Shown piece after piece: positions 1 to 7,814 of a stretch of 64,000 bases of DNA (its first letter is position 1; the number at the start of each line of letters is the position of its first letter). The stretch is taken from NCBI RefSeq assembly GCF_001191005.1, contig NZ_CP012201.1:310001-374000 (forward strand), written 5' to 3'. Origin of the DNA: Massilia sp. NR 4-1 (GTDB lineage: Bacteria; Pseudomonadota; Gammaproteobacteria; Burkholderiales; Burkholderiaceae_D). A program made the translations under genes and the position numbers. The notes under the pieces were generated by a model. The model was not told the DNA's origin, searched no databases, and saw only the letters and a list, made by a program, of their open reading frames with translations.

Positions 1-585
1 CTGCGTCATATAGCCGCGGTACTCGGCCGCCTGGGACAGGAAGGCTTCTTCGCGCTGGAGGCGCACCAGCAGCAGCAGGGCCGCCGCCAGGCACACCAGC
101 AGATTGGCGAGACTGGTATTGGCCAGCACATAGCCGCAATAGGACAGCAGATAGCTGGCATAGAGCGGGTGGCGCACCACGCTGTACAGGCCGCGCGTCT
201 TGATCTGGCGCTGCGCCGCCACCAGGCCGAAGCTGCGGTTGAGCGAGAGCAGGCCGCCGATCTGCAGCACGATGCCGGCCACCAGGATCAGCTTGGCGGC
301 CGGCAGCAAGGCCCAGCCGGCCGGCGCGAAGAACAGCGGCGCGGCGGTGCAGCCGATGGCCAGACCCCAGTCGAGCGGCGAGTGCGAGACCTTGACCGGC
401 TCGGAGCGCAGCAGGAAGAGCAGGGCCACCAGGGTTTCGGAGGCGAAGAACAGCAGATAGGACCAGTCGCCGCTGTGGCGGAAGCCTTGCACATGGGCCC
501 AGGCAAACAAGGCCCAGGCGCAGGCCAGCACGGCACCCAGCAGCAGATTGGTGCGGCGCGAGGCGAGGGGAATGGCTTGGGGCAT
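1..585 (-). CDS. ICMT/PEMT-like membrane methyltransferase (3' end off window)
   Basis: Open minus-strand frame running off the left edge; 195 codons visible. It is a hydrophobic protein with about four or five membrane segments and, near residue 150, the motif GLYSVVRHPLYASYLL, typical of the isoprenylcysteine carboxyl methyltransferase/phospholipid N-methyltransferase superfamily. An ATG lies at 621, but the ATG at 585 is preceded by AAGGAG at a 9-nt spacing, so 585 is preferred. It starts 32 nt after the prepilin peptidase stop and is last in the visible pilin operon. Substrate unknown. It could methylate a lipid, or possibly supply the pilin N-methylation that the neighbouring short peptidase cannot (inference). 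Confidence 0.72.
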   Translation of the reverse strand, partial: MPQAIPLASRRTNLLLGAVLACAWALFAWAHVQGFRHSGDWSYLLFFASETLVALLFLLRSEPVKVSHSPLDWGLAIGCTAAPLFFAPAGWALLPAAKLILVAGIVLQIGGLLSLNRSFGLVAAQRQIKTRGLYSVVRHPLYASYLLSYCGYVLANTSLANLLVCLAAALLLLVRLQREEAFLSQAAEYRGYMTQ

Positions 586-617
586 GGCGGACAACTCCTT
601 GGTATGGGTGGTCGGGT

Positions 618-1211
618 TCATAGCAGCACGCTCCAGCCGGAAGTGCGTACCAGCACGAGGTAGAGCACGGTGCCGCTGGCAATGGCGATGGCGTAAGCCA
701 GCTTGCCGCTCGGCGCGGCCGGCGCGGCAAGCTGCGCGCCGTCGCCGCCGATGGCGCGCAGGGCGCTGTTGAGCAGCAGCACACGGGTATTGCCCAGCAC
801 CTTGCGCAGCGAGCCTTGCCACAGCGCGGCCACGATCGACAGCATGCCGCCGGCCATCATGCTGAACAGGGCGGCGCCGACGATTTCCTCGGGGCCGAGG
901 AAGGCGCCCACCATGGCCATCAGCTTGACGTCGCCGGCACCCATGGCGCCCAGCGCATACATGGGCAGCAGCAGCAGCAGGCCGAGGGCCAGGCCGGAGG
1001 CGGAACTGAGCAGGCCGAGCGAGCCGAAAGGTTCGGCATACAGGCCGGCGCCCGGCGTCAGCGTGGCCTGCAGGGCCAGGCCGGCCAGCGCGCCCCACAG
1101 CACCAGCTGGTTGGGGATGCGGCGGGCACGCACATCGTGCCAGACGGCGCCGGCCAGCAGGCCGCCCAGCACCAACACCGGCAGCAGGGCCGTGCTGGAC
1201 AAGGCGTTCAT
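618..1211 (-). CDS. cpaA: TadV/CpaA-type prepilin peptidase (A24 family)
   Basis: Polytopic membrane aspartic protease of 197 residues that should cleave the leader peptides of the Flp-like prepilins encoded just upstream. The first catalytic Asp is D26 in WHDVRARRIPN and the second is D94 in the GAGDVKLMAM motif (91-100). Like other TadV/CpaA enzymes it has only the protease domain and lacks the N-terminal cytoplasmic methyltransferase domain of PilD. The ATG at 1211 overlaps the PAP2 stop as ATGA and has GGAGG 5 nt upstream, indicating translational coupling. Family assignment is firm; the symbol is by function. Confidence 0.88.
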   Translation of the reverse strand: MNALSSTALLPVLVLGGLLAGAVWHDVRARRIPNQLVLWGALAGLALQATLTPGAGLYAEPFGSLGLLSSASGLALGLLLLLPMYALGAMGAGDVKLMAMVGAFLGPEEIVGAALFSMMAGGMLSIVAALWQGSLRKVLGNTRVLLLNSALRAIGGDGAQLAAPAAPSGKLAYAIAIASGTVLYLVLVRTSGWSVLL

Positions 1212-2311
1212 GGCTGCCTCCCCGCCGACACCAGCGCTGCCAGGGGGCGCGCCGTGGCCACCGGGCGGCCCAGCGTTTGCAGGGCGCCGACGATGAGCCA
1301 GATCAGGACCGCGCCGGCGGCGCCGACATAGCCGTCGATCGCATAGTGCCAGCCCAGATGCACCGAGCCGATCATGATCAGCAGGGCGAAGGCGCTCAGG
1401 GCCAGGCCGGCCTGGCGGTTCAGGCGCCAGCCCAGCAGGGCCAGCAGGGTGGCGCTGGCCACATGCATGCTGGGCATGGCTGAAATGCTCAGGCCGGACA
1501 CGCCCAGCTGCTGCCGGTAGTCTTGCCACAGCAGCTGCTGCACATCGAGGGCCAGCACCGGGATCTGGCGGTCGGCCGCATGCAGATAGTTGAGCAGGCC
1601 GGCGTAGGGCTCGTGGTCGCCCAGCACCAGGGCGTAGTAGCAGGGGCCGACGGAAGAGAAGCAGATCGCCAGCACATTGCCGAGCAGGATCCAGCTCAGC
1701 ACAAAGCTGAGCAGGAACTGCATGCGCAGCCGCGGGCGGTGGGTGCTGAAAGCGAGCCAATACAGGGTGGCGAACATGATGAAGAACCACAGGTGGTAGC
1801 CGAGATTGACGACGGCCGTCAGCACGGGATGGCCGAGCAGGGGTTGCAGCCAGACCCAGGGCTGGACGCCCCCATGCAGCGCCGCGTCGAGCTGGGCCAG
1901 GCGCACATCCCAGGCATAGGGCTGCAGCAGGGGCACGGCAGCCTTGACCAGGGTGAAGGCGCAGGCGAACCATGGCATGGCCAGCAGTACCGGCAGGGCG
2001 TGCAGCACGCGTTCGCGGCGCAGGTAGCGGCGCAGGTTCTGCCGCAGGTGCTGCAGCAGCCGGGCCGGCCGTTCATACACCATCACATACAGGCAGTAGG
2101 CGCACAGGGCGAAGAGGGGGCCGATCAGCAGGGTGCTGAAGAAGGCTTCGACCTGCATCGCGTTGCGGTAGTGGGCCGGGTAGCGCAGATACAGGGCGAG
2201 GGCGGCACCGCAATGCAGGGCCACCAGCAGCAGCAGCCAAGCGTGGTGGCGCAGCACCGGACGCAGTTCGCGCGCCAGGTGGCGGGCGCGGGGAAAGGCG
2301 GCGCGGTTCAT
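1208..2311 (-). CDS. PAP2 superfamily membrane phosphatase/phosphotransferase
   Basis: A 367-residue polytopic membrane protein with about six to eight membrane helices. The C-terminal third carries PAP2 signatures: SAMPSMHVASA at 277-287 and GSVHLGWHYAIDGYVG at 315-330, with histidines 283 and 322 as likely catalytic residues. The shape resembles the PAP2_3 (Aur1/inositolphosphotransferase-like) subgroup, which acts on lipid phosphates or transfers head groups. It overlaps the upstream pilin stop and the downstream peptidase start, each by ATGA, so it is embedded in the pilus operon. Its substrate is not shown by the sequence; envelope lipid remodelling or pilin modification are both possible. 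Confidence 0.82.
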   Translation of the reverse strand: MNRAAFPRARHLARELRPVLRHHAWLLLLVALHCGAALALYLRYPAHYRNAMQVEAFFSTLLIGPLFALCAYCLYVMVYERPARLLQHLRQNLRRYLRRERVLHALPVLLAMPWFACAFTLVKAAVPLLQPYAWDVRLAQLDAALHGGVQPWVWLQPLLGHPVLTAVVNLGYHLWFFIMFATLYWLAFSTHRPRLRMQFLLSFVLSWILLGNVLAICFSSVGPCYYALVLGDHEPYAGLLNYLHAADRQIPVLALDVQQLLWQDYRQQLGVSGLSISAMPSMHVASATLLALLGWRLNRQAGLALSAFALLIMIGSVHLGWHYAIDGYVGAAGAVLIWLIVGALQTLGRPVATARPLAALVSAGRQP

Positions 2312-2484
2312 TGCAGGGTCAGGACCAGGCGGTCCTTGATGTAGGTGTACAGATTGAGCACCTCGTCGCCCACCGTGACCACGCTGGCAAAAACGGCGAC
2401 CGTGACCAGGGTGGTGAACAGGGCGTATTCGGTGGCGGAGACGGCGGATTCGTCGTCAAGAAAGTGGCTGAGGCAGTTGTTCAC
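2308..2484 (-). CDS. Flp-like prepilin with Ala at the processing site
   Basis: Small gene of 58 residues starting at GTG (2484) with GGAG 7 nt upstream. The protein has a short N-terminus, the segment DDESAVSATEYALF, and a single hydrophobic helix, matching Flp/Fap pilins. Processing should occur after Ala14 in place of the usual Gly, leaving Glu at position +5 and an EY pair as in Flp. The stop codon overlaps the PAP2 ATG. A short C-terminal tail of about 20 residues (EVLNLYTYIKDRLVL) differs from the first pilin. It could be a minor pilin or pseudopilin rather than the main subunit. Confidence 0.75.
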   Translation of the reverse strand: MNNCLSHFLDDESAVSATEYALFTTLVTVAVFASVVTVGDEVLNLYTYIKDRLVLTLQ

Positions 2485-2548
2485 GATGGTTCTCCGCGCA
2501 AGAGAGGGATGGGCGTCCGGAAACGGGGAGATTCCGGACGCCGGCGGA

Positions 2549-2722
2549 TCAGGCGTTGGCCGTCGTCAGCTTGGTGCCGACGGCAGTAAAAGTCTTGTTC
2601 AGCTGGGTGCCGACGATGGTGACGGCGCCGATGATGACCACGGCGATCAAGGCGGCGATCAGGCCGTATTCGATGGCGGTGACACCTTGTTCGTCGCGCA
2701 GGAAGTTGTGGATGGCTTTCAT
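2549..2722 (-). CDS. flp: Flp/Fap-type pilin (canonical)
   Basis: A 57-residue prepilin: basic leader MKAIHNFLRDEQG, cleavage site G/VTAIEYGL with Glu at +5, then a hydrophobic helix of about 20 residues and a short polar tail ending TKLTTANA. This is the textbook Flp family (type IVb) major pilin pattern. An in-frame ATG 30 nt upstream exists, but the ATG at 2722 has GGAA about 6 nt before it and gives the normal leader length. It lies 64 nt before the second pilin and 69 nt after the third, in one transcription direction. It should be exported, processed by the CpaA-like peptidase and assembled in the inner membrane. Confidence 0.9.
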   Translation of the reverse strand: MKAIHNFLRDEQGVTAIEYGLIAALIAVVIIGAVTIVGTQLNKTFTAVGTKLTTANA

Positions 2723-2791
2723 GATGTTTCCTTTCGGTTGAGTAAAATGCACAGCTGATAAACTTGCACTGCGGCGGGCCGGATGCCTGCC

Positions 2792-2938
2792 TCAGATGCT
2801 CTTGCCCAGCGCGAGATAGACGATGAAGCAGATGACGAGGCTGAGCGAAGCGATCATCACGAATTCGTAGAAGGAATCGCCGCGTTCATCCCGCAGGAAG
2901 CGGGTGATGCGGGAGGAAGAATTCGCTTTGGTTTGCAT
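2792..2938 (-). CDS. Divergent Flp-like prepilin
   Basis: Short gene of 48 residues with GGAG 7 nt before the ATG. The leader ends FLRDERG and is followed by DSFYEFVM and a hydrophobic run, SLSLVICFIVYLAL. This keeps the Flp geometry (Gly at -1, Glu at +5, aromatic at +6, then a helix) but the EF pair and the sequence differ strongly from the canonical pilin. There is almost no C-terminal tail. First of the three pilin-like genes in transcription order. A minor pilin or initiation pseudopilin role is plausible; the function is inferred only from the motif and neighbours. Confidence 0.68.
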   Translation of the reverse strand: MQTKANSSSRITRFLRDERGDSFYEFVMIASLSLVICFIVYLALGKSI

Positions 2939-2958
2939 GCTTTGCTCCGGACAAGTGG

Positions 2959-3042
2959 TTAGCCTTTGCCTGCTGGTGTCATCGGCCGGCGTGTATGCCG
3001 TGCTGATGAGTTCATCTTAGGTTTCAGGCGCTTGCGCCACAT
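2959..3042 (-). CDS. possible 27-residue basic leader peptide
   Basis: Minus-strand reading frame of 27 codons (starts MWRKRLKPKM) preceded by a strong AGGAGG, 8 nt from the ATG. It ends 20 nt before the first pilin-like gene. The peptide is highly basic with no hydrophobic segment, so it is not a pilin. It could be a translated leader affecting pilin expression, or chance. No homologue recognised. Confidence 0.3.
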   Translation of the reverse strand: MWRKRLKPKMNSSARHTRRPMTPAGKG

Positions 3043-3094
3043 CAGCGAAGCCTCCTGTTTTCGGCAGGACTGCACACCTGTTTTTTGCCCGGTG

Positions 3095-3116
3095 GACCAT
3101 GACATTTGTCACGGTC
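3095..3116. promoter_or_regulatory. 22-bp dyad upstream of the pilin operon (candidate operator)
   Basis: Near-perfect inverted repeat GACC-n-TGACA-TT-TGTCA-n-GGTC in the 263-bp gap between the response-regulator gene and the pilin operon. NarL/LuxR-type regulators bind short dyads of this size, and such a regulator is encoded next door. Binding is inferred. I saw no convincing -35/-10 pair on the minus strand beside it. Confidence 0.45.
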
Positions 3117-3201
3117 AATCTTTCTTTATATAAGGAAATAAAGCGGCCGCCATGGGCGGTGCCGGGGCGGCGGGGAGGGGCGAGGGCGGCGGCGGGGGAT
3201 G

Positions 3202-3912
3202 TCAGGCTTCGTGCTGGTCGAGCCGGTGGCGGGTGGCAAACACGTAGAGGTCCAGGCGGTTGCTGACGCCCAGCTTGTGGTAGATGGCGGTCAGGTGGTT
3301 GCGCAGCGTGTGTTCCGAGATGAACAGTTGCTGGGCCAGCGCCTTGTTGACGGCGCCGCCGCCGGCGGCGATCATGCTGCAAATCTTTTTTTCCTTGGCG
3401 GTCAGCTGGGCGATTTTGTCCAGCTCCGGATCCTGCCGCCGCGCCGCCTGCGGATTGCGCATGGCCTCGAACACGCGGCCCATCATGGCGCGGTCCAGCC
3501 ACAGTTCGCCTTCATGCACTTTTTCGATGGCTTTGATGACGGTCTCGGCCGGCTCGTCCTTGCTGACCACGCCGCGCACGCCGCTGAGCACGGCCTTGTC
3601 CAGCAAGTCGCGGTCGCGCGTGCCGCTCAGCACCAGCACCTTGGTGCGCTGGTCGGCCAGCAGCGCGGGTACGATGTCAAGCGAGCAGGCGCCGCCCAGG
3701 TCGATATCGAGCAGCACCACGTCGGGCGAGACTTCGGCCGCCAGTTCCACCGCGCTGGCGCAGTCGCGCGCGGTACCGACCACGATCATGTGCGCCGCCT
3801 CGGTATCGATCAGGCGGCCCAGCCCCCAGAGCAGGGTCTTGTGGTCGTCCACCAGCATGATACGGATGCGCCGGTCGCTGTGCGTCATGGCTGCCTCGTT
3901 CGGAGTAGTCAT
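3202..3912 (-). CDS. NarL/FixJ-type response regulator
   Basis: Cytoplasmic DNA-binding response regulator of 236 residues. The receiver domain (about 15-130) shows acidic residues D22 and D23, the likely phospho-acceptor D69 in VVLLDIDLG and K118 in VVSKDEP. A LuxR-type helix-turn-helix spans about 168-225 (LTAKEKKICSMI, ISEHTLRNHLTAIYHKLGV). Its ATG overlaps the kinase stop (ATGA), so the two are co-translated partners. A second ATG eight codons in has GAGG upstream and could be the true start. It probably controls the adjacent Flp pilin operon, given position and the dyad at 3095; this is not proven. Confidence 0.9.
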   Translation of the reverse strand: MTTPNEAAMTHSDRRIRIMLVDDHKTLLWGLGRLIDTEAAHMIVVGTARDCASAVELAAEVSPDVVLLDIDLGGACSLDIVPALLADQRTKVLVLSGTRDRDLLDKAVLSGVRGVVSKDEPAETVIKAIEKVHEGELWLDRAMMGRVFEAMRNPQAARRQDPELDKIAQLTAKEKKICSMIAAGGGAVNKALAQQLFISEHTLRNHLTAIYHKLGVSNRLDLYVFATRHRLDQHEA

Positions 3913-5636
3913 ACGGGGATCACGATCTGTACCGCCGTATTATTGTGCTGGCCGCGCTGCACGCGCGCCACCCCGCCCAGCGCGGCGGCGCGCTCGGCGA
4001 TGGAGTTCGGCATAAAGTCTAGCACCGGCGGGCCGAGGCATTCATTTTCGATGCGCACCGTGAGCTGGCCGGCTTTGCAGGCTAGTTCGATGAAACCATG
4101 GCGCGCCGTGGTGTGCTTGCAGATATTGCTCATGCCCTCGTTGACGATCTGGAACACCTCGGCTGACAGGCGGTCGCTGACGTCGAGTTCACCCAGGGTA
4201 TCGACGGCGATGTGCACATCGTAGAACTGGCGCACCTGGGCGGCCTGGCGCCGCAGCGCGACCAGCAGCTCTGGTTCGCGCAACTCCGGGCTATCGTTGC
4301 GCAGGCGCTTGGCGTAGTGGCGCAGATCGTGCACCACCTGGGTGGTCATATTGAGCAGATTGTCCAGGTCCTGGTTCAGCGGATTGCTGCTGCTGGCCTT
4401 CAGGCGGATCGCGCTCAGGCCGTGGCGCAGGCCGATATAGGGCTGGATCGTTGTGTCGTGCAAGTCGCGTGCAATGCGCTCGCGTTCGCGCAGCACCGCC
4501 TCCGAGGCCATGCGGTCGAGCAGCTCGATATTCTCGATCACGGGAAAGGCCTGGGCCGCGATCTGCACCAGGAACAGGGCGTCGGAGCGGCTGAAGTCGT
4601 GGCGCTGCGACACCACGTACAGGCGGCCGGCGCCGCGCCGCAGCGGCAAGGGCACTGAGATCAGCGAGCGCGCATCGAGCAGCTCGGCGATGGTGACGCC
4701 GGCGGCATCCGGCAGCATGGCCCAGCGCTGGCGTTCCGTATCGTAGCCGCGCAGGCGCAGGCGGCGCCGCAGCCAGAGCAGGGGGCGCGTCAGCAGCACG
4801 ATCTGCTGCGGACCGAAGGCCAGCAGCGGCGCGGCGGCGGCGTCGTTCAGATTGTTGGCCTGGATGGTGCGGTCGGCATTGGCCTGGCTGGCGGCGCGCA
4901 AGCTCCAATGCTCGGAATTATTGTCGCGCATGAGCAGGATGGTGCTGCTGGCGCGGTAGAACTGGCGCGTGTGTTCGAGCACCGAGCTGGTGGTGCGGTC
5001 CATGCCGAAACGCGGATTGGACAGCTGGCTGACCTTGTGCAGCAGGGCCAGGCGCGCGCGCTGGGCCATGGCCATGCCGCCCCAGTGCGCGATCATATAG
5101 CCGAGGGCGAGCAGGAAGGTGGCGCGCAGCAGCACGCGCGACAGTTCGACCTCGTTCTGCGCGAATAGCGAGGTCACGGCGAACAGGGCGCAGGAGGCCA
5201 GCGTGAAGCGCGCGCCTTCCTCGAAGCCGTAGCTGAAGGAGGCGGTCAGGATGGCGAAGAAGAAAAACAGGTAGTAGAAGCTGCTGCCGCCGCCCGTGGC
5301 ATACACGATCAGGGCGAACCAGCCGACATCGAGCCAGCACACGGTCTTGCTGCGCGCCAGCACCGATTTCTGCGCCAGCACGTACAGCAGCAGGCTTTGC
5401 AGGGTGTAGGCGAGGAAGGCCAGGCGCGACAACACATCCTGCTGGCCCATGGCTTCCGGGTCGATCAGCAGGGTCAGCAGGCAGGAAGTCGACAGCAGCA
5501 AGCGCATCCGGCCCACCATGGCGGCGTCGGAGGTGTCTTTGGGCAGCCTGAGGGGCAGGGGATTTTCCAGCTTCACAATGATCTCCAACTGGGCGTGGGG
5601 ATATTGCATCTGCGACAATGACTCCAGTCTAAGCAT
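3909..5636 (-). CDS. membrane sensor histidine kinase (HisKA_3 type)
   Basis: About 575 residues from the ATG at 5636 (5609 is an alternative). An N-terminal membrane region of roughly six helices (about 40-210) is followed by a GAF-like region and a HisKA_3 dimerisation segment with H393 in RERERIARDLHDTTIQPYIG. The ATPase domain keeps the N-box (N499 in VNEGMSNICKHT), but where a DxGxG box is expected the sequence reads IENECLGPP, and the Gly-rich lid reads FMPNSIAERAAALGG. ATP binding may therefore be altered. Partner of the downstream regulator. An upstream extension of the frame would run antisense into htpG and was not used. Confidence 0.86.
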   Translation of the reverse strand: MLRLESLSQMQYPHAQLEIIVKLENPLPLRLPKDTSDAAMVGRMRLLLSTSCLLTLLIDPEAMGQQDVLSRLAFLAYTLQSLLLYVLAQKSVLARSKTVCWLDVGWFALIVYATGGGSSFYYLFFFFAILTASFSYGFEEGARFTLASCALFAVTSLFAQNEVELSRVLLRATFLLALGYMIAHWGGMAMAQRARLALLHKVSQLSNPRFGMDRTTSSVLEHTRQFYRASSTILLMRDNNSEHWSLRAASQANADRTIQANNLNDAAAAPLLAFGPQQIVLLTRPLLWLRRRLRLRGYDTERQRWAMLPDAAGVTIAELLDARSLISVPLPLRRGAGRLYVVSQRHDFSRSDALFLVQIAAQAFPVIENIELLDRMASEAVLRERERIARDLHDTTIQPYIGLRHGLSAIRLKASSSNPLNQDLDNLLNMTTQVVHDLRHYAKRLRNDSPELREPELLVALRRQAAQVRQFYDVHIAVDTLGELDVSDRLSAEVFQIVNEGMSNICKHTTARHGFIELACKAGQLTVRIENECLGPPVLDFMPNSIAERAAALGGVARVQRGQHNNTAVQIVIPV

Positions 5637-5686
5637 CGGCGGCTGGCCTGTCCACAGCGCAAGTTGTTTTTTGTACCTTCTTGCCT

Positions 5687-5714
5687 CTTGAAAAGCCCGT
5701 GCCGGCCCCCATCT
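5687..5714 (+). promoter_or_regulatory. sigma-32 heat-shock promoter of htpG
   Basis: CTTGAAA at 5687-5693, a 13-bp spacer, then CCCCATCT at 5707-5714. This matches the RpoH consensus (CTTGAAA, 13-15 bp, CCCCATnT) almost exactly and lies 52 bp before the htpG ATG. Confidence 0.85.
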
Positions 5715-5766
5715 GCGCCGAAATTCCGTAAAACCCCCGATTTCCACAAGACTATTGAGGTAAAAA

Positions 5767-7680
5767 ATGGCAGACAATAAACAAACCATGGGTTTCCAGG
5801 CCGAGGTCAAGCAGCTGCTGCAGCTGATGATCCACTCCCTGTATTCGAACAAGGAAATCTTCCTGCGCGAACTGGTGTCGAACGCCTCCGACGCGGCCGA
5901 CAAGCTGCGCTTCGAGGCCATCAATAACGATGCGCTGTACGGCAACGACCACGAGCTGAAAATCAAGGTCGGCTTCGACAAGGCGGCGCGCACCATCACC
6001 ATCTCGGACAATGGCATCGGCATGAGCCGCGACGAAGCCATTTCCCACTTGGGCACCATCGCCAAATCCGGCACGCGCGAATTCTTCGGCAAGCTGTCCG
6101 GCGACCAGCAGGCCGACGCGGCCCTGATCGGCCAGTTCGGCGTCGGCTTCTATTCCGGCTTCATCGTGGCCGACAAGATCACCGTGGAAACCCGCCGCGC
6201 CGGCCTGGACGCCGCAGACGGCGTGCGCTGGGAGTCCAGCGGCGAAGGCGAATACAGCGTCGAGCAGATCGACAAGCCGGGCCGCGGCACCGACATCATC
6301 CTGCACCTGCGCGAAGGCGAGGACGAGCTGCTGTCGGGCTGGAAGCTGAAATCCATCATCCGCAAGTATTCCGACCATATCTCGCTGCCGATCCAGATGC
6401 AGAAGGAAGAGTGGGACGAGGAGAAAAAGGAAACCATCCTCAAGGACGAGCTGGAGACCATCAACCAGGCCAGCGCGCTGTGGGCCCGCAACAAGAACGA
6501 CGTGACCCAGGAACAGTACGAAGAGTTCTACAAGCACGTGTCGCACGACTTCCAGGCGCCGCTGACACACACCCACAACCGCGTCGAGGGCCGCAGCGAA
6601 TACACCCAGCTGCTGTACATCCCGGCCAAGGCGCCCTTCGACCTGTGGGACCGTAACAAGCGCGGCGGCATCAAGCTGTACGTCAAGCGCGTCTTCATCA
6701 TGGACGACGCCGAGCAGCTGATGCCGACCTATCTGCGCTTCGTCAAAGGCGTGATCGATTCGGCCGACCTGCCGCTCAACGTCTCGCGCGAAATCCTGCA
6801 GGAATCGCGCGATGTGCGCGCCATCCGCGACGGCTCGACCAAGCGCGTGATCGGCATGCTGGAAGAACTGGCGAACGCCGATGAGCAGGAGAAAAAAGAC
6901 AAGTACGCCACCTTCTGGACCGAATTCGGCCAGGTGCTGAAAGAGGGCGTGGGCGAGGACGCGACGAATAAGGACCGCCTGGCCAAGCTGCTGCGCTTTG
7001 CTTCCACCCAGGGCGAGAGCGATGTCCAGAACGTGGCGCTGGCCGACTACGTGGGCCGCATGAAGGAAGGCCAGGACAAGATTTACTACGTCACGGCCGA
7101 CAACTACACCGCCGCCAAGAACAGCCCGCACCTGGAAATCTTCCGCAAGAAGGGCGTGGAAGTGCTGCTGATGACCGACCGCGTCGATGAATGGATGCTG
7201 TCCTTCCTGGGCGAATTCGAAGGCAAGGAGCTGGTGTCCGTGGCCAAGGGCGGCCTGGACCTGGGCAAGCTGGAAGACGAGGCCGAGAAGAAGGAGCATG
7301 AGGCAACCGAGACCCAGTACCAGGAACTGGTCGCCAAGATGAAGGAGGCGCTGGCCGAGAAAGCCAAGGACGTGCGCGTCACCTTCCGCCTGACCGACTC
7401 GCCGGCCTGCCTGGTGGCCGACGAGCATGAGCTGTCGGGCAATCTGCTGCGCATGCTGAAGGCGGCCGGCCAGAGCGCGCCGGAATCCAAGCCCATCCTG
7501 GAAATCAACCCGAACCACCCGCTGGTGACGCGCCTGAAATATGAGGATGCGGCCGGCGCCAAGTTCGCCGACTGGTCGCACATCCTGTTCGACCAGGCTT
7601 TGCTGGCCGAAGGCGGCGCGCTCAGCGATCCGGCCACCTTCGTCAAGCGACTCAACGAGATGCTGCTGGCCGGACAATAA
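5767..7680 (+). CDS. htpG: molecular chaperone HtpG (Hsp90)
   Basis: Cytosolic Hsp90-family ATP-dependent chaperone, 637 residues, the usual length. The N-terminal GHKL ATPase domain is clear: LVSNASDAADKLR near 38, SDNGIGMS near 82 and GQFGVGFYS near 123. Middle and C-terminal dimerisation domains follow, including the stretch LYVKRVFIMDD. The ATG has GAGG upstream. It is monocistronic with a dedicated sigma-32-type promoter and its own terminator, so heat induction is expected. Divergent from the kinase gene with only 130 bp between them. Confidence 0.97.
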   Translation: MADNKQTMGFQAEVKQLLQLMIHSLYSNKEIFLRELVSNASDAADKLRFEAINNDALYGNDHELKIKVGFDKAARTITISDNGIGMSRDEAISHLGTIAKSGTREFFGKLSGDQQADAALIGQFGVGFYSGFIVADKITVETRRAGLDAADGVRWESSGEGEYSVEQIDKPGRGTDIILHLREGEDELLSGWKLKSIIRKYSDHISLPIQMQKEEWDEEKKETILKDELETINQASALWARNKNDVTQEQYEEFYKHVSHDFQAPLTHTHNRVEGRSEYTQLLYIPAKAPFDLWDRNKRGGIKLYVKRVFIMDDAEQLMPTYLRFVKGVIDSADLPLNVSREILQESRDVRAIRDGSTKRVIGMLEELANADEQEKKDKYATFWTEFGQVLKEGVGEDATNKDRLAKLLRFASTQGESDVQNVALADYVGRMKEGQDKIYYVTADNYTAAKNSPHLEIFRKKGVEVLLMTDRVDEWMLSFLGEFEGKELVSVAKGGLDLGKLEDEAEKKEHEATETQYQELVAKMKEALAEKAKDVRVTFRLTDSPACLVADEHELSGNLLRMLKAAGQSAPESKPILEINPNHPLVTRLKYEDAAGAKFADWSHILFDQALLAEGGALSDPATFVKRLNEMLLAGQ

Positions 7681-7698
7681 GCCGGCTTGGCGCAGGGG

Positions 7699-7724
7699 AA
7701 AAAGGGGCTGCGGCCCCTTTTTTT
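7699..7724 (+). terminator. rho-independent terminator after htpG
   Basis: AAAAAGGGG stem at 7699-7707 pairs with CCCCTTTTT at 7714-7722 across a six-base loop, followed by a T run, 18 nt after the htpG stop. Confidence 0.85.
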
Positions 7725-7814
7725 ATTTTTCGGCAACAAATGGTAAATTTTGGAGCAAGCCGGCTATCTTGCAGTATCATGCCGCCTTACTTGACCAAAC
7801 TCGCCCGTTCGTCC

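Noticed and set aside
2940..3200. Sigma-54 promoter for the pilin operon
   Set aside because: I looked for TGGCAC-N5-TTGC on the minus strand and found no match to both the GG and GC cores at correct spacing.
5637..6092. N-terminal extension of the histidine kinase frame
   Set aside because: It would run antisense through the htpG promoter and first 320 bp of htpG, and the translation has no kinase-like features.
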